From NCBI RefSeq assembly GCF_000710775.1, contig NZ_JOJP01000001.1:2968744-3032743 (forward strand): 64,000 nucleotides of DNA, read 5' to 3'. The position numbers were made by a program, and so were the translations under genes. The notes beneath the pieces were generated by a model that saw nothing but the letters and a program-made list of their open reading frames with translations, made no database searches and was not told the origin of the DNA. Shown here in pieces: positions 9,319 to 19,871 of the stretch. How positions within the stretch are numbered: position 1 is the first letter of the stretch; each line of letters starts with the position of its first letter. The stretch comes from Endozoicomonas elysicola. Lineage in GTDB: Bacteria; Pseudomonadota; Gammaproteobacteria; Pseudomonadales; Endozoicomonadaceae.

Positions 9319-9602
9319 TTAGATTAAGGTAGTGAGTTTAAGCTAAGGTATAGGAATTCGTTCCTATGGTATCCAAGGCATATTAAAAGAAAGGTTGTAG
9401 TTTGCAAATGCTCTCTTTTTAAAACTGCTTGGTGAAGATTGTTCAGTTATTGGAATTTTTTCACCATGCTGATGAGATTTTAGAGACTCTATGCTGGCTT
9501 TTACGGAGTCTTTTATGACTTTTGAATGCTTGGAAGAGCAGCTATGCTGTTAAAGGGTAGCTGCTCTTCCAGATGTAATGCTTCAAATTTTAAATATAGA
9601 CA

Positions 9603-11252
9603 TTAGCGTTGTGCTGCTTTATAAAAGTCTTTTTCAGGCCAGTCCTCTATCAAACTCTTGCGAATATCAGAGCGCTCATTTTCACTCATTTGGCAGATGT
9701 CTCTACCAGCAACTTTAGAATAGTAGTGCCACATCCAGGTCTTGTTGACTGGGTTGGGAATAATAAAGTATTTTCTGCCGTAATTATCTTTAGTTTTTTC
9801 GACAGAGGACTTGTCGAAAGGGGACAGCCCCTGTTCTCTCAGGTCAAAATCATCAAGAAGATCGCCCACAAACAATCTGACATTATATTTTTTCCCATTA
9901 ATCATTCCAGTCATGATGGCTCTTCGTTGATGCTCTTTATCACAGCTTCTTGCTATTCCAGGACAGTATTTTGAGCGATTTAGCAGGTTTTCCTGAGAGA
10001 CTTTTGGAAATCCATTATGAGTCAGTTGTTTCAGGGTGAAGGCCTCAACGTCTCCTTTATGGTCAGATCGACCTGAGGAGTGTTCTCTGGCTGTTAAATA
10101 GAAAATTTCGTAGCCCAGAGCAGCCGCTTTGTTTAAAAAGTCTCTGGCGCCGGGAATTGGTGATGCCCTAAGCTGTTTTTCATAGTTCCTCATTTTTTCT
10201 TCAGGGTCAGGAAAGCTTTTACAAAGCGGGGGGGCCAAGTGAATAGGTGGGTAATCTATAAGTGTGCCGTCTATATCAACGATAATCGCCCGGTCTTTAA
10301 TAAGGCTGTTTTCAGGGTTTTCAAGAGTTTTGCTGGCAAGATTATAGGTCTGTTGAGCGATTGCCATAAAATCTGCAGATCTCCTCATCCATAGATTCGC
10401 CATTATGATTTGTTGTTGATAATTTTCCGGAGCAGTAACTGATAAGCCGGGATAGAGGATGGCCTGTATACGGGCATTATGTTTTTCTTCAGGGCTCAGC
10501 AATCGGTAATCTCGGGTGATGGACTCTTCCCAGAAACCATAAACAGTGTTTGGTAAAATAAACCATTGACTGCCAAGTTTATCCTGATGCTGTATGACCC
10601 ATTTCTTCTTTTCTGGGTAAAGTCCCTGATCTACTTCTCCAAGGTCGGCTAATTGATCTCCAAATAACATGATTGGGTGGTAACCCATATTAATAATCTG
10701 TTGTCGCTTTTCTTCTTTGCTTAGGGTTACATTTTTTTCTTCTTGCAGTAAAACATGTTTGTCGCTGTTAACCGGATAACCTAACTGTTTCAGTTTATTG
10801 ATGGTAATGGTTTTTACATCCTTGAACCGTCCGCTGATATAGAATACCTCAATGCCAAGGTTATTGGCTTTTTGCAGAAACTCGACGGAGCCCGGAAGTG
10901 CTTTTGCTTCCTGGTGGTTCCACCAGAACCTTGAGCGCTCGATATTCCGTGACTCGTTAGTATCAATCATACTGGTGAAATAAGGTGTGCTTGGGATCAG
11001 GGTGTCATCAATATCGGTAATAATGGCCGGTTTTTTGCCTTCTGGTATTTGTTTTAAAATGGGTTCCAGTTGGTCAGCGGCGCTATTAAAGCTCTGATAA
11101 AGATAAGCTGCATACTCTCCTGAGTGTTGCTGCCAGTTGGCTGCAATAATCATTTCATTATTTAAGTCTTTTTGTTCATAGCTATTGGCTACGAAAGATT
11201 GCACATTCAACAGGCATGAAAAAAATAGAGCGGCCAAGTTTTTTTTGTCCAT
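9603..11252 (-). CDS. Exported tandem-duplicated HAD (class C-like) acid phosphatase
   Basis: A 549-residue protein with a signal peptide (LAALFFSCLLNVQSFVA). It is an internal duplication of one HAD phosphatase unit. Each half starts with a helix like W..(H/R)S.(E/D)..A..Q..N.A (about residues 40-58 and 288-306), then the nucleophile motif: TDIDDTLIP with D80/D82 in half 1 and VDIDGTLID with D326/D328 in half 2. Later come the metal motifs GDQLADL and GDLLDDFDL, and both halves end with a (Y/W)FI(L/I)PN.V....W segment. The layout resembles class C acid phosphatases/5'-nucleotidases of the e(P4) kind, which act outside the cytoplasm on phosphomonoesters; those are single units. Both halves keep the catalytic Asp pair, so both may be active. 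Substrate is inferred only. Confidence 0.75.
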   Translation of the reverse strand: MDKKNLAALFFSCLLNVQSFVANSYEQKDLNNEMIIAANWQQHSGEYAAYLYQSFNSAADQLEPILKQIPEGKKPAIITDIDDTLIPSTPYFTSMIDTNESRNIERSRFWWNHQEAKALPGSVEFLQKANNLGIEVFYISGRFKDVKTITINKLKQLGYPVNSDKHVLLQEEKNVTLSKEEKRQQIINMGYHPIMLFGDQLADLGEVDQGLYPEKKKWVIQHQDKLGSQWFILPNTVYGFWEESITRDYRLLSPEEKHNARIQAILYPGLSVTAPENYQQQIIMANLWMRRSADFMAIAQQTYNLASKTLENPENSLIKDRAIIVDIDGTLIDYPPIHLAPPLCKSFPDPEEKMRNYEKQLRASPIPGARDFLNKAAALGYEIFYLTAREHSSGRSDHKGDVEAFTLKQLTHNGFPKVSQENLLNRSKYCPGIARSCDKEHQRRAIMTGMINGKKYNVRLFVGDLLDDFDLREQGLSPFDKSSVEKTKDNYGRKYFIIPNPVNKTWMWHYYSKVAGRDICQMSENERSDIRKSLIEDWPEKDFYKAAQR

Positions 11253-11465
11253 TGAGTCGAGTTCTCATAATTTTGTTTGTGATAATTATGTTTGTGATGG
11301 CTGTGCTTGTGACAAGAGTGACCGACTCAGAATAGACGATGGAAAATATAATTTATGGAAGAGTTTGCTCTCAGTTTATTGACGAATAAGTTCTTTTTAA
11401 TTGACAAAGTCGTTGAAACACTTGTTTAACACCCTGGTGGTTAGCCAGGGTATTTATATCAAGCC

Positions 11466-12212
11466 TTAGCTTTTTTGGGCATGAAAAGCCTGACCGTTGA
11501 TATGCTGGCTCTCATTGCCCATCAGGTAGAGGTAAACCGGCATAATCTCTTCCGGTGTAGGCAGGGTTTGCGGGTCTTCGCCGGGGAAAGCGGAAGCTCT
11601 CATGGTTGTTCTGGTGCCGCCTGGGTTGATACTGTTGGCTCTGACAGAGCTGATCCCGTCCTCTTCATCAGCAATGATCTGCATCAGGCCTTCTGTGGCA
11701 AATTTTGAAACGCTGTAAGCTCCCCAGTGAGCCCTGCCTGTATGACCGACGCCTGATGATGTAAAAATAACGGATGCTTTTTCAGAGAGTCTGAGTAAAG
11801 GCAGTAATTCCCGTGTCATCATGAATGCACAGTTCAGGTTGACCTGCATGATTCGCATCCAGGTTTCTGTAGGGAATTGGCTGATAGGTTTGAGGTCCCC
11901 AAGAAGGCTGGCGTTATGAAGTAATCCATCCAGCCGACCGAATTCATTCTCAATCGTTTCAGCAAGGTTGATGAAATCGATGTCGCCAGCGCTTTCCAGG
12001 TTTAATGGGTAAATGGCAGGCTGTGGCCACTGGTTCAGTTCGATTTCATCATAAACTGCTTCGAGTTTTTCGGTATTACGCCCCAGTAGGATGAGAGTGG
12101 CACCGTAACGAGCATATGTCAGTGCTGCAACTCTTCCAATACCACCGCCAGCTCCGGTAACCAGTATAACTTTTCCCTTGAGCAGGTCCTGGGGAGCTTG
12201 GTACTTAAACAT
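11466..12212 (-). CDS. yciK: Short-chain dehydrogenase of the YciK type
   Basis: A 248-residue classical SDR. The N-terminus has ILVTGAGGGIGR for NAD(P) binding, followed by NAS at the end of beta-4 (LLHNASLLGD), and the catalytic Ser and Tyr-x-x-x-Lys in VIFTSSGVGH and GAYSVSK. The opening YQAPQDLLKGKVILVTGAG matches YciK of E. coli and the neighbour of mupP in pseudomonads. The physiological substrate of YciK is not established. It is transcribed together with mupP and ubiG upstream on the same strand. Confidence 0.88.
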   Translation of the reverse strand: MFKYQAPQDLLKGKVILVTGAGGGIGRVAALTYARYGATLILLGRNTEKLEAVYDEIELNQWPQPAIYPLNLESAGDIDFINLAETIENEFGRLDGLLHNASLLGDLKPISQFPTETWMRIMQVNLNCAFMMTRELLPLLRLSEKASVIFTSSGVGHTGRAHWGAYSVSKFATEGLMQIIADEEDGISSVRANSINPGGTRTTMRASAFPGEDPQTLPTPEEIMPVYLYLMGNESQHINGQAFHAQKS

Positions 12213-12297
12213 GGTTCAAAACCTCATTATGAAAACGCCACCACTCTGCCATTGTTGCTCTAATGGTATTGGTGGTCATTCTTTTGGATAAAGCAAC

Positions 12298-13020
12298 TCA
12301 CAAGCTATTGCTTGAGGATAACGCTCTATCTTCAGGAATCAGCCAGTTACATTGCTTAAGCCAATCATGTAACTGTTTGATATTGTCAATGTCCAGGTCT
12401 GCCTGCCATTCCTTAGGATTATCTCCTTCTGCAATATAGCCATAATGTGCAGCAACCGTTGTCATGCCAGCTCTCTTTCCTGCTTCAATGTCACGGGCAT
12501 GGTCGCCAATATAGAGGCTGTGCTCTGGTGAACATTTGGCTTGCTTACAGGCCAGTATCAGGGATTCTGGATCCGGTTTCGCCCTTTTGACATCTTCTGG
12601 GCAAACAATGGCATGGCTCTTATCAAGCAGGCCGGTCTGCCGTATAAGAGCTATGGCGTAGGCTCTGGGCTTATTGGTGACGATACCCCAGGCGATCTTC
12701 CGATGCTCAAGCTCATCGATCAATGGCAGAATGCCGGGGTAGGGGTGGGCGAAAGTTGAGCGACTTTGATCCTGAATATGCTGGTCATAATACTCAAGGA
12801 ACAGCGCTCTTTTCTGCTCCAGTTCTTTTCCGGTGGGAATGTTAAATGCCAGCTGCATCAGTGCTCTGGATCCGGCCGACACATGCCGTCGGATCAGCTG
12901 GCCATCCAGTTCTGGGTGTTTGTGATCGGTTAGCATCTGGTTAACCGTGATGACAAAATCTTCTGCAGTATCGAGAAGGGTGCCATCCAGATCAAAAAAA
13001 ACGCCTTCAATGGCTTTCAT
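12298..13020 (-). CDS. mupP: N-acetylmuramic acid 6-phosphate phosphatase MupP (HAD family)
   Basis: A HAD-IA phosphatase of about 240 residues. The nucleophile motif is FFDLDGTLLDTA, motif II is GIVTNKPR, motif III includes KRAKPDPESL and motif IV is YIGDHARDIEAG. By sequence alone it could be phosphoglycolate phosphatase, but the ubiG-mupP-yciK order is the one known in Pseudomonas, where this gene recycles cell-wall muramic acid through the AnmK-MupP-AmgK-MurU route. An ATG at 13026 is possible, but the ATG at 13020 has the better-spaced purine-rich site. Confidence 0.82.
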   Translation of the reverse strand: MKAIEGVFFDLDGTLLDTAEDFVITVNQMLTDHKHPELDGQLIRRHVSAGSRALMQLAFNIPTGKELEQKRALFLEYYDQHIQDQSRSTFAHPYPGILPLIDELEHRKIAWGIVTNKPRAYAIALIRQTGLLDKSHAIVCPEDVKRAKPDPESLILACKQAKCSPEHSLYIGDHARDIEAGKRAGMTTVAAHYGYIAEGDNPKEWQADLDIDNIKQLHDWLKQCNWLIPEDRALSSSNSL

Positions 13021-13171
13021 CAGCATTACTCTTGCTCATTGTTGTTATCACGGTGGCGGTAACCAGAAGGGCCACGATTTTCTGGTCAATGGGCTGCACC
13101 TGCAACTGCACCAGCCCTCGTGGAATACGGCTTTACGAACCACTGAGTTTGGAATCTTATGTCAACAGAAT

Positions 13172-13897
13172 CTAATGCTCAGCCGGTTTGGAGCCATAGA
13201 TGAGATAATTAACATCTACATCCTTCGGGTTGAGTCGATAGACTTTGGTCAGTGGGTTGTAGGTCATTCCTGTCATATCATGAATATCAAGACCAGCTTT
13301 TCTCATATCCCTGCTCAGCTCACTGGGTTTGATAAATTTACTGTGCTCATGGGTGCCTTTTGGCAGGAGTTTGAGTATGTATTCTGCGCCGATGATGGCA
13401 AAGAGAAAGGATTTTGGGTTGCGGTTAATAGTTGCGAAAAATGCCTGTCCCCCTGGTTTCAGGAGTTTGCTGCAGGCTCTGATGACTGATGCCGGGTCGG
13501 GGACATGCTCCAGCATTTCCAGGCAGGTAACGACATCGAACTGTCCTGGCATTTCTTCTGCCAGTTCTTCGGCGGTAATCTGTCGGTAGTTTACGTCAAC
13601 ACCGCTTTCCATACTGTGGAGGCGGGCAACGGAGAGTGGTGCTTCACCCATATCAATGCCAGTGACATCAGCCCCCCGGCGAGCCATTGATTCGCTGAGA
13701 ATGCCACCGCCACAGCCAATATCAACAACACGCTTGCCTGCCAGTCCTACTCGTTGATCAATATAATTCAAACGCAGTGGGTTGATTTCATGCAATGGTC
13801 TGAACTCGCTGTCAGGATCCCACCAGCGACTGGCCAGTTCTTCAAACTTGGCTATTTCTCCAAGATCCACATTTTGTGCTGAGCGCATTTCAGGCAT
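13172..13897 (-). CDS. ubiG: Ubiquinone biosynthesis O-methyltransferase UbiG
   Basis: A 241-residue SAM-dependent methyltransferase. Motif I is [13 protein letters not shown], followed by GIDMGEAP and the post-motif [13 protein letters not shown]. The N-terminal [15 protein letters not shown] segment is specific to UbiG, which performs both O-methylation steps of ubiquinone synthesis. The C-terminal [15 protein letters not shown] is also typical. A 151-base spacer separates its stop from mupP downstream. It is divergent from gyrA across a 706-base region. Confidence 0.93.
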   Translation of the reverse strand: MPEMRSAQNVDLGEIAKFEELASRWWDPDSEFRPLHEINPLRLNYIDQRVGLAGKRVVDIGCGGGILSESMARRGADVTGIDMGEAPLSVARLHSMESGVDVNYRQITAEELAEEMPGQFDVVTCLEMLEHVPDPASVIRACSKLLKPGGQAFFATINRNPKSFLFAIIGAEYILKLLPKGTHEHSKFIKPSELSRDMRKAGLDIHDMTGMTYNPLTKVYRLNPKDVDVNYLIYGSKPAEH

Positions 13898-14603
13898 TCG
13901 TTCTGATCCGTCAAAGCAGGGATTAAATCGGGGCAGTCATCTCTGCCATCTATGCGGATTATACCTTTAATATTACATTTGATCACAGGGGGTAGGGCTT
14001 TGTTAATGTTCCTGATTATCAGATATTTCCACACGCGGGGCTTGTGTATCAGAGTATTTCAGGTTTCGGTTCGTCAGAATGAGGCGAAGTTATATTTCTG
14101 AAGCGCTGGTTTGTGGATTAGGTGGGGATGTGCGCAAAAACATGATAAATGTTAAGTGGTTTATTCTAGTGGTTTTATCCGAGAGATATCTCGCGATACC
14201 GGCATGTACTGTGGTATTCTTGCTCTTTTATTGGTTATCGAACCAATAGCTGTATTACAGAAGTGGTTGAGTGCAGTGGCGCTTTGCCCGTTCTATCGGG
14301 ATTGCTGCTGTAAGAAGGTTGATTTGCCATCTGGCGGTTGCGTCAAAACAGGGACTCTGCTGTCAGACTGACTATGGAGTTTCCTGTGAGGTACACCTCT
14401 GCATCACCCGACCAATGACTACCTCTTCGAACAGCTAACGATTGATGGATCACCTTGGTGATCCCATGAATAGTGATGCCTTAAATGAGAGCCCTCTTCT
14501 GTGTGTAGGAAGAGCTTTTCAACATCGGTATCCTGGTCCACAGAACCGGAATGGATGCTGACTTCGATCTGTTGGCCGTAAGCAAAAGGACGACTGGGTT
14601 TCC
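13898..14603. other. Intergenic region between ubiG and gyrA
   Basis: 706 bases without a convincing gene. It must hold the divergent promoters of ubiG and gyrA. Three inverted repeats are visible: CGAGAGATATCTCG near 14179, ATTGGTT/AACCAAT at 14230-14247, and GGATCACC/GGTGATCC at 14447-14464 with a two-base loop. A long untranslated leader for gyrA is possible. I found no clear sigma-70 promoter with both hexamers. Confidence 0.6.
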
Positions 14604-17234
14604 ATGACTGAAATTGCCAAAGAGATTCTCCCGGTAAATATTGAAGATGAGCTCAAACAGTCCTATCTGGACTATGCCATGAGTGTCATCGTTGGTCGTG
14701 CCCTGCCTGATGTACGTGACGGGCTGAAGCCCGTACACCGGCGCGTACTGTTCGCCATGAGCGAACTGGGCAACGACTGGAACAAGCCTTACAAGAAGTC
14801 TGCCCGTGTGGTGGGTGATGTTATCGGTAAATACCATCCTCACGGTGATTCTGCGGTTTATGACACCATTGTCCGCATGGCTCAGCCTTTCTCCCTGCGT
14901 TATATGCTGGTGGATGGTCAGGGGAACTTTGGTTCCATTGATGGTGACTCTGCCGCGGCCATGCGTTATACCGAAATTCGCATGGACAAGATCGCCCATC
15001 AGCTGCTGGCGGATCTTGATAAAGAAACCGTTGACTACGTGCCAAACTATGATGGCACCGAGCAGATTCCTGCGGTAATGCCTACCCGGGTACCAAACCT
15101 CCTGGTCAATGGTTCTGCGGGTATTGCGGTGGGTATGGCGACCAATATACCCCCTCATAACCTGACTGAAATTGTCACAGGCTGCTTGGCTCTGCTGGCA
15201 GACGAGTCACTGACCGTTGACGACCTGATGGAGTATATCCCGGGGCCGGATTTTCCGACCGCAGCCATGATCAATGGTCGTGCCGGGATATTGCAGGCTT
15301 ATCGTACGGGCCGTGGCCGAATTTATATTCGCTCTAAGGCGGATATTGAGCATGACGAGAAGCGCAATAAAAGCACGATTATTATTAATGAAATACCTTA
15401 TCAGGTTAACAAAGCTCGCTTGATCGAAAAGATTGCCGAGCTGGTTAAGGAACGCAAAATTGAAGGTATTTCAGAGCTTCGTGACGAGTCTGATAAAGAT
15501 GGCTTGCGCGTAGTTATTGAGTTAAAGCGTGGTGAGAATGCTGAAGTTGTTTTAAACAATCTTTATGCCCAGACTCAGATGGAAACGGTGTTTGGCATCA
15601 ATATGGTGGCGCTGCAGGACGGCCAGCCAAAATTGATGAATCTGAAAGATATTCTGGCTGCCTTTATTCGCCATCGCCGGGAAGTGGTAACCCGTCGTAC
15701 CGTTTATGAGTTACGTAAAGCACGTGAACGTGGCCATATTCTGGAAGGTCTGGCGGTTGCTCTGTCAAATATTGATCCGGTCATTCAGTTGATCAAAGAT
15801 TCTCCGACACCCGCTGAAGCAAAAGAAAAGCTGGTGGCCAAGGGTTGGAATCCGGGGCATATGACGGAAATGGCAGAGCGTGCGGGTGCTGATGCCTGTC
15901 GTCCGGATGAGCTGCCTGCAGAGTACGGCCTGAGAGATGGATTGTATTACCTCTCTCCAGGACAGGCTCAGGCTATTCTGGAAATGCGCCTGCATCGCCT
16001 GACCGGTCTTGAGCATGAAAAACTGCTCTCAGAATATCGGGAACTATTAGAGAAGATTGCTGAACTGATGCTGATTCTCTGTGATCCTATGAAACTGCGC
16101 GCCGTTATTCAGGAAGAGCTGGAGCTGGTTCGGGACGAGTTTGGCGATGAACGCCGGACCGAAATTACCAGCTCCCGTCGTGACCTGACGGTTGAGGATC
16201 TGATTGATGTTGAGGATATGGTGGTAACCCTGTCCCATGGTGGCTACGCCAAGACGACGTCACTGGATACCTATCAGGCACAGCGCCGGGGTGGTCGTGG
16301 TAAGTCCGCTGCTTCCGTTAAGGAAGAAGACTACGTCGAGCATATGCTGGTCGCAAATACCCATACCCAGATTCTCTGTTTCTCCAGTAAGGGGAAGGTT
16401 TACTGGCTTAAGGTTTACCAGATTCCTCAGGCTGGCAGAACATCCCGTGGTCGACCCATTGTGAATATTTTGCCTCTGGAACAGGGTGAAAAGATAACTG
16501 CCATGCTGCCTGTAGAAGAATATACCGAAGGCTATTTCGTCTTTATGGCGACAATGAATGGTACGGTCAAGAAGACACCTCTTGAGCAATTCGCCCGTCC
16601 ACGTTCATCTGGTTTGATTGCTCTTGGTCTTGATGAGGGTGACACGCTGGTAGGTGCAGAGATCACCACCGGTGAGAAGCAGGTAATGCTGCTTTCTAAT
16701 GGTGGTAAGGCAGTCCGCTTTGAGGAGACGGGGGTTCGCGCCATGGGGCGAACGGCGCGAGGTGTTCGCGGCATGAAGCTTCCAGAAGGTCAGCGTATTA
16801 TCTCTTTGATTATTCCGGAAGACGATACCCAGATTCTTACGGCCAGTGCCAAAGGTTTTGGTAAGCGGACTTCGGTAGATGAGTTCCGTTTGACCAGTCG
16901 TGGCGGGCAGGGAGTAATCTCCATGCAGTGCACTGAGCGTAATGGTGAAATTGTCGGCGCTATTCAAGTGAAAAGCGGTGAGCAGATTATGCTGATTTCC
17001 GATCAGGGAACGCTGGTGAGAACCGGAGTTGACGGAGTATCTTCACTTGGGCGGAATACCCAGGGGGTTACACTGATTCGTGTCTCTGAAGGTGAAAAGC
17101 TGGTTGGGGTGGCCCGGGTTGAAGAACCTGAAAATGTCGACGGTGCTGGCATTGATCCAGAGTTGGCAGGTGAGTCTGAACAGGCTGAAGATCAGGGTGA
17201 TCCTGTTGAAAATGAAGGGACGGTAGAATCCTGA
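14604..17234 (+). CDS. gyrA: DNA gyrase subunit A
   Basis: An 876-residue type II topoisomerase subunit that, with GyrB, introduces negative supercoils using ATP. The N-terminal breakage-reunion domain has the quinolone-determining segment [17 protein letters not shown] with Ser and Asp at the wild-type sensitive positions, and the catalytic tyrosine in AAMRYTEIR. The C-terminal domain contains the GyrA box QRRGGRG, which distinguishes gyrase from topoisomerase IV, and six-bladed wheel repeats such as [10 protein letters not shown] and GKRTSVDEF. It ends in an acidic tail rich in Glu and Asp, as in related gyrases. Length is typical of the family. A hairpin terminator follows. Confidence 0.98.
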   Translation: MTEIAKEILPVNIEDELKQSYLDYAMSVIVGRALPDVRDGLKPVHRRVLFAMSELGNDWNKPYKKSARVVGDVIGKYHPHGDSAVYDTIVRMAQPFSLRYMLVDGQGNFGSIDGDSAAAMRYTEIRMDKIAHQLLADLDKETVDYVPNYDGTEQIPAVMPTRVPNLLVNGSAGIAVGMATNIPPHNLTEIVTGCLALLADESLTVDDLMEYIPGPDFPTAAMINGRAGILQAYRTGRGRIYIRSKADIEHDEKRNKSTIIINEIPYQVNKARLIEKIAELVKERKIEGISELRDESDKDGLRVVIELKRGENAEVVLNNLYAQTQMETVFGINMVALQDGQPKLMNLKDILAAFIRHRREVVTRRTVYELRKARERGHILEGLAVALSNIDPVIQLIKDSPTPAEAKEKLVAKGWNPGHMTEMAERAGADACRPDELPAEYGLRDGLYYLSPGQAQAILEMRLHRLTGLEHEKLLSEYRELLEKIAELMLILCDPMKLRAVIQEELELVRDEFGDERRTEITSSRRDLTVEDLIDVEDMVVTLSHGGYAKTTSLDTYQAQRRGGRGKSAASVKEEDYVEHMLVANTHTQILCFSSKGKVYWLKVYQIPQAGRTSRGRPIVNILPLEQGEKITAMLPVEEYTEGYFVFMATMNGTVKKTPLEQFARPRSSGLIALGLDEGDTLVGAEITTGEKQVMLLSNGGKAVRFEETGVRAMGRTARGVRGMKLPEGQRIISLIIPEDDTQILTASAKGFGKRTSVDEFRLTSRGGQGVISMQCTERNGEIVGAIQVKSGEQIMLISDQGTLVRTGVDGVSSLGRNTQGVTLIRVSEGEKLVGVARVEEPENVDGAGIDPELAGESEQAEDQGDPVENEGTVES

Positions 17235-17245
17235 TAGCTTGATAA

Positions 17246-17274
17246 AAAAACGCCAGCCCAGTGCTGGCGTTTTT
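17246..17274 (+). terminator. Rho-independent terminator after gyrA
   Basis: AAAAACGCCAGC pairs perfectly with GCTGGCGTTTTT across a five-base loop, 12 bases after the gyrA stop. The A-run before and T-run after make it potentially bidirectional. It separates gyrA from the serC operon. Confidence 0.92.
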
Positions 17275-17446
17275 ATGTCCAGTGATGGGCTGTATGATGG
17301 TAATGCCCGACTGCATGGATGCGGGAAGTAGAGTAAAGCAGGAGTAGTTACCGGGGGCAATTATCAATAATTGTCTGATATCGATAGCGCTAAAATTTGT
17401 AAGTAATGACCGGGGTAGGCCGTCTTTAAGTGGAGAGGGAGTCATC

Positions 17447-18565
17447 GTGAAGCATTCTGTAAATGATGTTCTGGCGCAGCTGGAAAATCGTGTTTACAAC
17501 TTTTCAGCCGGACCTGCGGCTATTCCTCATGAGGTGCTTCAGCAAGCTCGTGATGAGCTGATGAATTGGCAGGATGTTGGTGCGTCAGTGATGGAGGTCA
17601 GTCATCGGGGTAAGGAGTTTCTTGCTGTCGCTCACGATGCTGAAAAAGACCTGCGAGATCTTCTGAAGATACCGAGTAACTATAAAGTACTATTTTTGCA
17701 GGGTGGGGCTCGAGGGCAGTTTGCAGCAGTGCCTCTGAACCTGAAAGGTGATAAAAAATCCGCTGATTATGTAAATAGTGGTCATTGGGCGCAGTCTGCC
17801 ATTAAAGAAGCGCAGCGCTATATGGATGTTAATATTGCCGCTGATGGTAAATCCAATGGTTTTAGTGCCATGCCTTCACAGGATCAATGGCGGCTTAGTA
17901 AGGATGCGGCCTATTTACACTACACGCCCAATGAAACGATTGGTGGGCTGGAGTTTTCATTCATTCCTGACTCTGGCGATGTGCCTCTGGTTGCGGACAT
18001 GTCTTCCAATATTCTGTCCGGGCCTGTCGATGTCAGTAAATTCGGCCTGATTTATGCGGGGGCTCAGAAAAACATTGGGCCAGCTGGTTTGACCGTAGTC
18101 ATCGTTCGAGATGATTTGCTGGATCATGGCTCTTTGATGTGCCCTGCAGTGCTGGATTACAAACTGCAGGCGGGCAATGAGTCTATGTATAACACGCCGC
18201 CGACGTTTGCCTGGTATCTGGCCGGTCTGGTTTTTAAATGGTTGAAGAAGCAGGGTGGACTTGAGGCTATTAATGAGATTAATGGACGAAAGGCGTCCAA
18301 GCTCTACGGTCAGATTGATGGTTCCGGTTTTTATCAGAACCCTGTTGATGCTCAATGGCGCTCCCGCATGAATATACCTTTTACGCTTATCAAGCCAGAG
18401 CTGGATGAGAAGTTTCTTGCTGAATCTGAACTGGAAGGCTTTCGCTACCTTAAAGGCCATAAGGCAGTAGGCGGTATGCGGGCAAGTATCTATAATGCAG
18501 TGCCAGAGCAACATGTGGATGCTCTTATTGATTTCATGAAAGAATTTGAACGGCGGTACGGATAA
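17447..18565 (+). CDS. serC: Phosphoserine aminotransferase
   Basis: A 372-residue class V PLP enzyme that converts 3-phosphohydroxypyruvate to phosphoserine in serine synthesis and also serves pyridoxal phosphate synthesis. The N-terminal [12 protein letters not shown] and the PLP-lysine segment [11 protein letters not shown] are diagnostic, and RASIYNA near the end is conserved. The GTG start at 17447 is backed by GAGAGGGAG just upstream; the product carries about a dozen residues before the usual first conserved block. The stop TAA shares one base with the ATG of pheA, so the genes are translationally coupled. Confidence 0.96.
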   Translation: MKHSVNDVLAQLENRVYNFSAGPAAIPHEVLQQARDELMNWQDVGASVMEVSHRGKEFLAVAHDAEKDLRDLLKIPSNYKVLFLQGGARGQFAAVPLNLKGDKKSADYVNSGHWAQSAIKEAQRYMDVNIAADGKSNGFSAMPSQDQWRLSKDAAYLHYTPNETIGGLEFSFIPDSGDVPLVADMSSNILSGPVDVSKFGLIYAGAQKNIGPAGLTVVIVRDDLLDHGSLMCPAVLDYKLQAGNESMYNTPPTFAWYLAGLVFKWLKKQGGLEAINEINGRKASKLYGQIDGSGFYQNPVDAQWRSRMNIPFTLIKPELDEKFLAESELEGFRYLKGHKAVGGMRASIYNAVPEQHVDALIDFMKEFERRYG

Positions 18566-19650
18566 TGGCAGATGAGAAGTTGGGGCAGTTGCGAATTCAA
18601 ATAGATTCTCTTGATCAGAAAATTCTGGATCTGATCAGTGAACGTGCGCGGTGTGCCCAGGAAGTGGCTCGTGTAAAAACAGAAGCTGACCCGTCTGCTG
18701 TGTTTTACCGTCCGGAGCGTGAAGCCCAGGTACTCCGTAAAATCATGGAAAAAAATGATGGTCCTCTCAATGATGAAGAGATGGCTCGTCTGTTTCGTGA
18801 GATTATGTCGGCCTGTCTGGCACTCGAAGATCCAGTCAAGGTAGCTTTTCTGGGGCCTGAGGGTACCTTTACCCAGCAAGCGTCTTTGAAGCACTTTGGT
18901 CACTCGGCTGTGTGTGTGCCGATGGCGGCTATTGATGAAGTATTTCGTGAAGTGGCTGCTGGTGCTGTCAGCTATGGTGTGGTGCCTGTTGAAAATTCCA
19001 CAGAGGGTGTTGTCAGCCATACGCTGGATAGTTTTCTGGATTCTTCATTAAAGATTTGTGGTGAGGTCGTCCTTCGTATTCATCAGCATATGATGGTGTC
19101 AGAAAACACCCGGCGCGATCATATTACCCGGATTTATTCCCATGCCCAGTCATTTGCTCAATGCCGTAAATGGCTTGATTCGCACTGGCCGATGGCCGAG
19201 CGGGTGGCGGTGAGTTCCAATGCTGAAGCGGCAAAACGCATCAAGGGTGAGTGGAATTCAGCAGCAATTGCCGGTGATATGGCGGCAGAAATGTACGGTT
19301 TGGAAAAGATTGCTGAAAAAATAGAGGATCGTCCGGATAACTCGACACGCTTTTTGATTATCGGTAATCAACCAGTACCACCCAGTGGTAATGATAAAAC
19401 CTCTGTAGTCATCAGTATGCGTAATCAGCCCGGAGCTCTGCATGCCATCCTTGAGCCTTTTCATGTTCATAATTTAGACCTGACCCGGGTAGAGACTCGT
19501 CCGTCACGTACCGGAATTTGGAATTATGTCTTCTTCGTGGACTTTGAAGGGCATCAGGAAGATCCTGTCGTACGTAAGGTGCTTGAAAAGCTGGGTGAGC
19601 GTGCTAATGATCTTCGTGTTCTTGGATCATATCCGAAGGGTGTTCTCTAG
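18565..19650 (+). CDS. pheA: Bifunctional chorismate mutase/prephenate dehydratase
   Basis: A 361-residue P-protein. Residues about 1-90 are an AroQ-type chorismate mutase (LRIQIDSLDQKILDLISERA). Residues about 93-270 are prephenate dehydratase, with FLGPEGTFTQQAS, VPVENSTEGVV and DRPDNSTRFLI. The C-terminal ACT domain includes NQPGALHAIL and RVETRPSR, which form the phenylalanine-binding site for feedback control. It converts chorismate to phenylpyruvate. It overlaps serC by one base. A stem-loop follows the stop, but hisC lies shortly downstream on the same strand. Confidence 0.97.
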   Translation: MADEKLGQLRIQIDSLDQKILDLISERARCAQEVARVKTEADPSAVFYRPEREAQVLRKIMEKNDGPLNDEEMARLFREIMSACLALEDPVKVAFLGPEGTFTQQASLKHFGHSAVCVPMAAIDEVFREVAAGAVSYGVVPVENSTEGVVSHTLDSFLDSSLKICGEVVLRIHQHMMVSENTRRDHITRIYSHAQSFAQCRKWLDSHWPMAERVAVSSNAEAAKRIKGEWNSAAIAGDMAAEMYGLEKIAEKIEDRPDNSTRFLIIGNQPVPPSGNDKTSVVISMRNQPGALHAILEPFHVHNLDLTRVETRPSRTGIWNYVFFVDFEGHQEDPVVRKVLEKLGERANDLRVLGSYPKGVL

Positions 19651-19667
19651 CATTCATTAAAAACATG

Positions 19668-19701
19668 CCGGGTCAGTTTTCAGTATATAAAACTGGCCCG
19701 G
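19668..19701 (+). terminator. Stem-loop between pheA and hisC
   Basis: CCGGGTCAGTTTT pairs with AAAACTGGCCCGG, with one mismatch in 13 positions, followed by GTTTGGCTTCTTG rather than a clean T-run. It could be a partial terminator or a processing site that separates serC-pheA from hisC-tyrA/aroA. Confidence 0.55.
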
Positions 19702-19871
19702 TTTGGCTTCTTGTTTGGAGTCTGTTTTTACCCGGTATACGTACAACCTCTGAAATTTTCCATAATCAATAAAAATTGCCATGAGTTGGAAATGTTGCTC
19801 TGTTTCAGCCTCTGAGATTTGTGGTTGAAAAGGCCATTTTCATGATCAATAACCCAACTGAAGGTCGAGTT

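Noticed and set aside
12947-13489. A 180-codon plus-strand frame across ubiG and mupP.
   Set aside because: It lies opposite well-supported genes and its product shows no domain.
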